From: a virus
DNA: 21,866 nucleotides
Virus record (IMG/VR): IMGVR_UViG_3300014886_000074
Coordinates: 1-21,866 of that record
Reading direction: 5' to 3' (one strand)
The notes below the pieces were generated by a model, which ran no database searches, was not told the DNA's origin, and saw only the letters and a list, made by a program, of their open reading frames with translations. This document shows positions 19,346 through 21,866 of the stretch, piece after piece. Position 1 is the stretch's first letter; each line of letters starts with the position of its first letter. The position numbers and the translations under genes were made by a program.

Positions 19346-19572
19346 TGCAAATGCCTAAGTTCAAATATATCGGCCCTGATGGAGAATTTTTCAAGGGCAA
19401 GACGAGAAGGAAAGGAGAAATAGTGACTTTCGAAGGGCGGGAACTTGACAGGATTCAGCGAAGTCATTGGGTTCCTGTCGAGGTAGAGTCGAAGCGAAAG
19501 GTTTCGAAAAGCCGTGTCACATCGAAGAAAAGAATTGCGCCTGAACGGCGTCAAAACATAAGAGGTGATTAA
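19345..19572 (+). CDS. Unknown 75-residue basic protein
   Basis: The start ATG 19345 shares its first base with the preceding TGA and has GGGAG seven to eleven bases upstream; a second ATG two codons on (19351) is equally possible. The product has a small beta domain (MPKFKYIGPDGEFFKGKTRR, KGEIVTFEGRELDRIQRSHW) and a long basic tail rich in Lys, Arg and Ser. The beta part resembles short head-tail or tail-tube accessory proteins. Its function is not known. Confidence 0.65.
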   Translation: MQMPKFKYIGPDGEFFKGKTRRKGEIVTFEGRELDRIQRSHWVPVEVESKRKVSKSRVTSKKRIAPERRQNIRGD

Positions 19573-20140
19573 TATCGTCAAAGTTTGGAAGGCAAGAGAA
19601 AGCACAATCAAAATAGACAAAGCATCCGATATCACAATCGACGAGTCAGCGGCTTTAGATACGTTCTTCAACAACGCTACGGCAATCACCGCCAGAGTCA
19701 GGAACGTAACGATAACGGAACCAGAAGGTGCAGTCGATAAAATCGATTTGCTCGGAGTGGACGCGAACAACTTCCAGAACTGCGAGTGGGACGAGAAACC
19801 TTTCGGTCTCGCAAGAATATCCGGGACGATTTTAATGCAGGAGGACAAGCCAGCATCAGGTGATTTCCTCGAAATGCTGGCTTTCGGAACAGGCACTTCG
19901 ATTCCATCCGATACGCCAACTCACCAAAGATTCCAAGCCGGTGACGGAAACAGAACGCCAGCAGCATTCTTGGTGAATCTCGATGACGGAACATACGAAG
20001 TCAACATAGTGCTTATGAACGCCCTGATAACCAAGCTGGGCGACAGGAGAATTTCAAGCGCAGATGGATTTTGGGAGCAGGACTTCGAAGCAGTTTGCAA
20101 GCCGAAGGACTTTTACGTTGAACTAAAGATATCGAGTTAG
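19565..20140 (+). CDS. Major tail (tube) protein
   Basis: The 191-residue product (through KPKDFYVELKISS) has the length, acidic beta-rich composition and place of a tail tube subunit that stacks into the tail interior: strands IDKASDITIDESAALDTFFN and NVTITEPEGAVDKIDLLGVD, then YEVNIVLMNALITKLGDRRI and a final DGFWEQDFEAVCKPKD. The gene is directly before the chaperone pair and tape measure, as usual. The start is odd. The only standard codon is a GTG (19565) that lies inside what looks like its own ribosome site (GAGGTGATT), while the next codons that fit that site are ATT or ATC. The true start may be nonstandard or the sequence may carry a substitution. Confidence 0.75.
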   Translation: MINIVKVWKARESTIKIDKASDITIDESAALDTFFNNATAITARVRNVTITEPEGAVDKIDLLGVDANNFQNCEWDEKPFGLARISGTILMQEDKPASGDFLEMLAFGTGTSIPSDTPTHQRFQAGDGNRTPAAFLVNLDDGTYEVNIVLMNALITKLGDRRISSADGFWEQDFEAVCKPKDFYVELKISS

Positions 20141-20141
20141 G

Positions 20142-20438
20142 ATGAAAAACGAGCAGGACAAGAATAAGGAAGGAAGGAGCGCCATCACGGTTAGCGTTAC
20201 CTCTGGCTCCTTTCCCATTCAATTGTTTCAGGAATGGGAGGAGGATTGCAAGAGGAGATTCGGACATTGCCGATGGATGAAAATGTGGTCGGATCACTTG
20301 GCGGCGAAGCAATTAAGCATCATACAAGACTTGATGGAGCAGATTAAAGAATTGGATCGCCGCATTTCCATGCTTGAATCGAATCCCAATGAAAAGAAAG
20401 ACAAAGAAATTTTAACTTTAGGAGGTGTTGAGAAATGA
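20142..20438 (+). CDS. Small coiled-coil protein before the tail chaperones
   Basis: The 98-residue product begins MKNEQDKNKEGRSAITVSVT, with a central FPIQLFQEWEEDCKRRFGHC and then a coiled coil (QLSIIQDLMEQIKELDRRIS). The phrase PIQLFQEWEEDCKRRFG resembles ribbon-helix-helix or small DNA-binding regulators in which a helix follows the entry strand, but this is a weak impression. It lies between tail tube and chaperone genes and overlaps the latter by ATGA. No firm function. Confidence 0.6.
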   Translation: MKNEQDKNKEGRSAITVSVTSGSFPIQLFQEWEEDCKRRFGHCRWMKMWSDHLAAKQLSIIQDLMEQIKELDRRISMLESNPNEKKDKEILTLGGVEK

Positions 20439-20791
20439 ACGAAGCGAAGAAAAATCCCTTAATAGGATTGAGCAAGCGAGAGCGATATTTAGAGATCAAC
20501 GGCCAGAAAATCAAAATAAAACCGAAAGTGAAAGACGCAGAAATGTTTTCACTGATGAAAAGAAATATGACGGAAGAAGATATGCAGAGACTAACGACAA
20601 TAATGAAAAACATTATCAAGAGAGCCAATCCCGAGGTTCCGGACGAGGACATTGAAGCGTTCATCACGGAGAATTACGGAACACTGATCTTGGAACTTTC
20701 AATTTACTTCGGATACACTTCGAGAAGGGAAGTAGAGCGATTAAAAAAAGAGATGGGATTGGCGGGAGTGGGGATCGCAAAAGGAAGATAA
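20435..20791 (+). CDS. Tail assembly chaperone (gpG-like)
   Basis: The 118-residue product, begun behind AGGAGGTG and overlapping the previous stop by ATGA, occupies the lambda gpG place between tail tube and tape measure. It starts with a small strand region (YLEINGQKIKIKPKVKDAEM) followed by helices (MTEEDMQRLTTIMKNIIKRA), as do many such chaperones. Near its end, seven A bases (20743-20749) are in the slip frame A-AAA-AAA, and the following frame is open to 21006. The protein coats the tape measure during tail assembly. Confidence 0.75.
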   Translation: MNEAKKNPLIGLSKRERYLEINGQKIKIKPKVKDAEMFSLMKRNMTEEDMQRLTTIMKNIIKRANPEVPDEDIEAFITENYGTLILELSIYFGYTSRREVERLKKEMGLAGVGIAKGR

Positions 20792-21006
20792 CCCTTGAAG
20801 AAGCAAGGCGTCACTTCGAAAGGAAGGCATTGGAAGAGAGCTTCGAAGAGATACTGGTATCCAACATACTGTTCGTGGCTCACGAAATGGGGATGGAAAT
20901 TGACGAAGTGTTGGAAATGGATCCCATACGCTTCAATATTGTAATGGAGTGGATTAAGAAATACTACGAAGAATTGGGAAAATACTCGCGAGGTGCGCTT
21001 ATATGA
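20435..21006 (+). CDS. Tail assembly chaperone fusion (gpGT-like) by -1 frameshift
   Basis: A frame without its own ribosome site or good start continues from the slip site to a TGA at 21004-21006, carrying sensible protein (ITLEEARRHFERKALEESFE, EMGMEIDEVLEMDPIRFNIV, MEWIKKYYEELGKYSRGALI). A -1 slip on A-AAA-AAA at 20743-20749 joins it to the upstream chaperone to give about 190 residues, the classical gpG/gpGT arrangement of long-tailed viruses. The stop overlaps the tape measure ATG as ATGA. Frameshift efficiency and any stimulating structure downstream are not known. Confidence 0.65.
20743..20749 (+). promoter_or_regulatory. Slippery heptamer for -1 ribosomal frameshifting
   Basis: Seven A followed by G, in register A-AAA-AAA with the gpG-like frame (codons 104 and 105 are both AAA), is a standard -1 slip site. 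It lies about 40 bases before the end of the upstream frame, in the region where both frames are open. Confidence 0.6.
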
Positions 21007-21866
21007 GGTTTCGAACCGTAATAGATATCGTAGTTAACTTGATTGATAAAACGCAGGCAGCATTGGCAGGTGTCAATAAAAGGTTGGGAACTCTCAGACG
21101 AAGTCACCTTCTTTTCAGAAGAGAGACGGAAGCCGGAGTCCAAAAACTTGATTTAATGAGCAAAGCTCTGTATGATTCCACTATTCCTCTTGATTTGTTT
21201 AACGAGAAACAAGTTCGAACGATGGGTTCTGTCCGGGAGTTTTTTCACGTTTTCAGTTTGAATCTCCGGGAATTTAGAGAACAGACCGGGCAATTCACGA
21301 CTCTCGGAGGAAGGCTCGCCGACCGATTCCGAAGATTGACTCACGGAATGCGTGGCTTCAGAATGGAAATGCTCTCCGTGATGTTCTTCGGAATGGGAAT
21401 GTATGCGTTTTTCAGGGGCTTGTTAACTCCTGCAGCAAAGCTCGCGGGCGTCTTCGAGATTATGAACATGACAATGGAAATGCTTTTCCTACCGATAACA
21501 CTGGAATACCTTCCCGCTCTCTTGGAATTCAGCCAGAAAATCATAGAACTTCCGGAAGAAACTAAATTGTGGATTGGCAGGCTTGTTCTGTTGGGTGCGG
21601 TGATTTCCCTTGCGATAATGTTAATCGGAACGTTAACTCTTGGAGTTGGCGGTGTGGTGATAGCATTCGGAAAGTTCGCTCCCGTAATTCTGGGCGTTAT
21701 AGCAGCTCTGGGGCTATTCGTGGGTAGCATGGTCTTGTCTTCTACTGGAATGATATCATCTGCCGACGAGGCGGATCTTCTCGCTAAAGAATTAAATGAT
21801 TTAAAGCAAAGCGGAGATTTAAGCGCCGACACCATCAGAAGCGCGTTCGAATCCCTCGAATTGAAT
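21003..21866 (+). CDS. Tape measure protein, N-terminal 288 residues (continues beyond window)
   Basis: An ATG overlapping the chaperone stop opens a frame that stays open to the window end. The start, MRFRTVIDIVVNLIDKTQAA and then LAGVNKRLGTLRRS, is typical of tape measure N-termini, with a beta strand and then an amphipathic helix that docks the tail end. A long helical charged region follows, then hydrophobic segments at about 122-142, 153-172 and 194-245 (LVLLGAVISLAIMLIGTLTL, VIAFGKFAPVILGVIAALGL) that may insert into the host membrane on injection. The protein sets tail length and helps pass DNA through the envelope. Truncated only by the window. Confidence 0.85.
   Translation, partial: MRFRTVIDIVVNLIDKTQAALAGVNKRLGTLRRSHLLFRRETEAGVQKLDLMSKALYDSTIPLDLFNEKQVRTMGSVREFFHVFSLNLREFREQTGQFTTLGGRLADRFRRLTHGMRGFRMEMLSVMFFGMGMYAFFRGLLTPAAKLAGVFEIMNMTMEMLFLPITLEYLPALLEFSQKIIELPEETKLWIGRLVLLGAVISLAIMLIGTLTLGVGGVVIAFGKFAPVILGVIAALGLFVGSMVLSSTGMISSADEADLLAKELNDLKQSGDLSADTIRSAFESLELN

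Overview
The window looks like part of the genome of a tailed (Caudoviricetes-type, HK97-fold) virus of an archaeon, or a provirus of one. The viral assignment rests on an ordered head-tail module: large terminase, portal, prohead protease/scaffold, major capsid protein, connector, stopper, neck and tail-completion proteins, tail tube, frameshifted tail assembly chaperones and tape measure. The archaeal assignment rests on promoters. At least five genes (at 2166-, 4832-, 4923+, 6365+ and 12400+) start at an ATG with an AT-rich TATA-like box centred about 25-30 bases upstream and no room for a ribosome binding site, the pattern of leaderless archaeal transcripts. Genes inside operons use strong GGAGG-type sites and ATGA overlaps. 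I cannot name the host or virus species. No integrase, replication gene or CRISPR array is visible.

Layout. (1) 1-218: 3' end of a rightward gene, then a poly-A/poly-T terminator. (2) 268-2196: a leftward operon with a small secreted coiled-coil protein, a metallophosphoesterase with an N-terminal helix-turn-helix, and a 95-residue unknown protein. The last gene is bracketed on both sides by pairs of perfect hairpins. (3) 2197-4832: a second leftward operon of small unknown genes, two of them (46 and 53 residues) very short, plus a zinc-ribbon-like basic protein and a secreted acidic protein. In its middle is a G/C-rich stretch holding a tRNA-like sequence with an insertion in the anticodon loop, followed at once by a folded ~120-base RNA candidate. 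(4) 4833-4922: back-to-back leaderless promoters. (5) 4923-21866: the rightward structural cassette, running off the window inside the tape measure gene.

The most unusual content lies between portal and protease. A 1229-residue protein joins a D12-class adenine methyltransferase, an unknown middle domain, a nucleotidyltransferase-like domain, a complete-looking ATP-dependent DNA ligase core and a LigD-type 3'-phosphoesterase domain. Two genes later a 210-residue protein carries a second phosphoesterase-like H-x-D-x-R domain fused to a helix-turn-helix. This is a candidate DNA modification, end-healing and sealing module embedded in the packaging genes.

Three layers of economy appear in the structural genes: a probable nested scaffold start inside the protease gene, a probable -1 frameshift joining the two tail chaperone frames, and many overlapping stop/start codons. 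Local promoters before the small membrane protein gene, the protease and the tail-terminator gene suggest that the cassette is transcribed in several units, not one.
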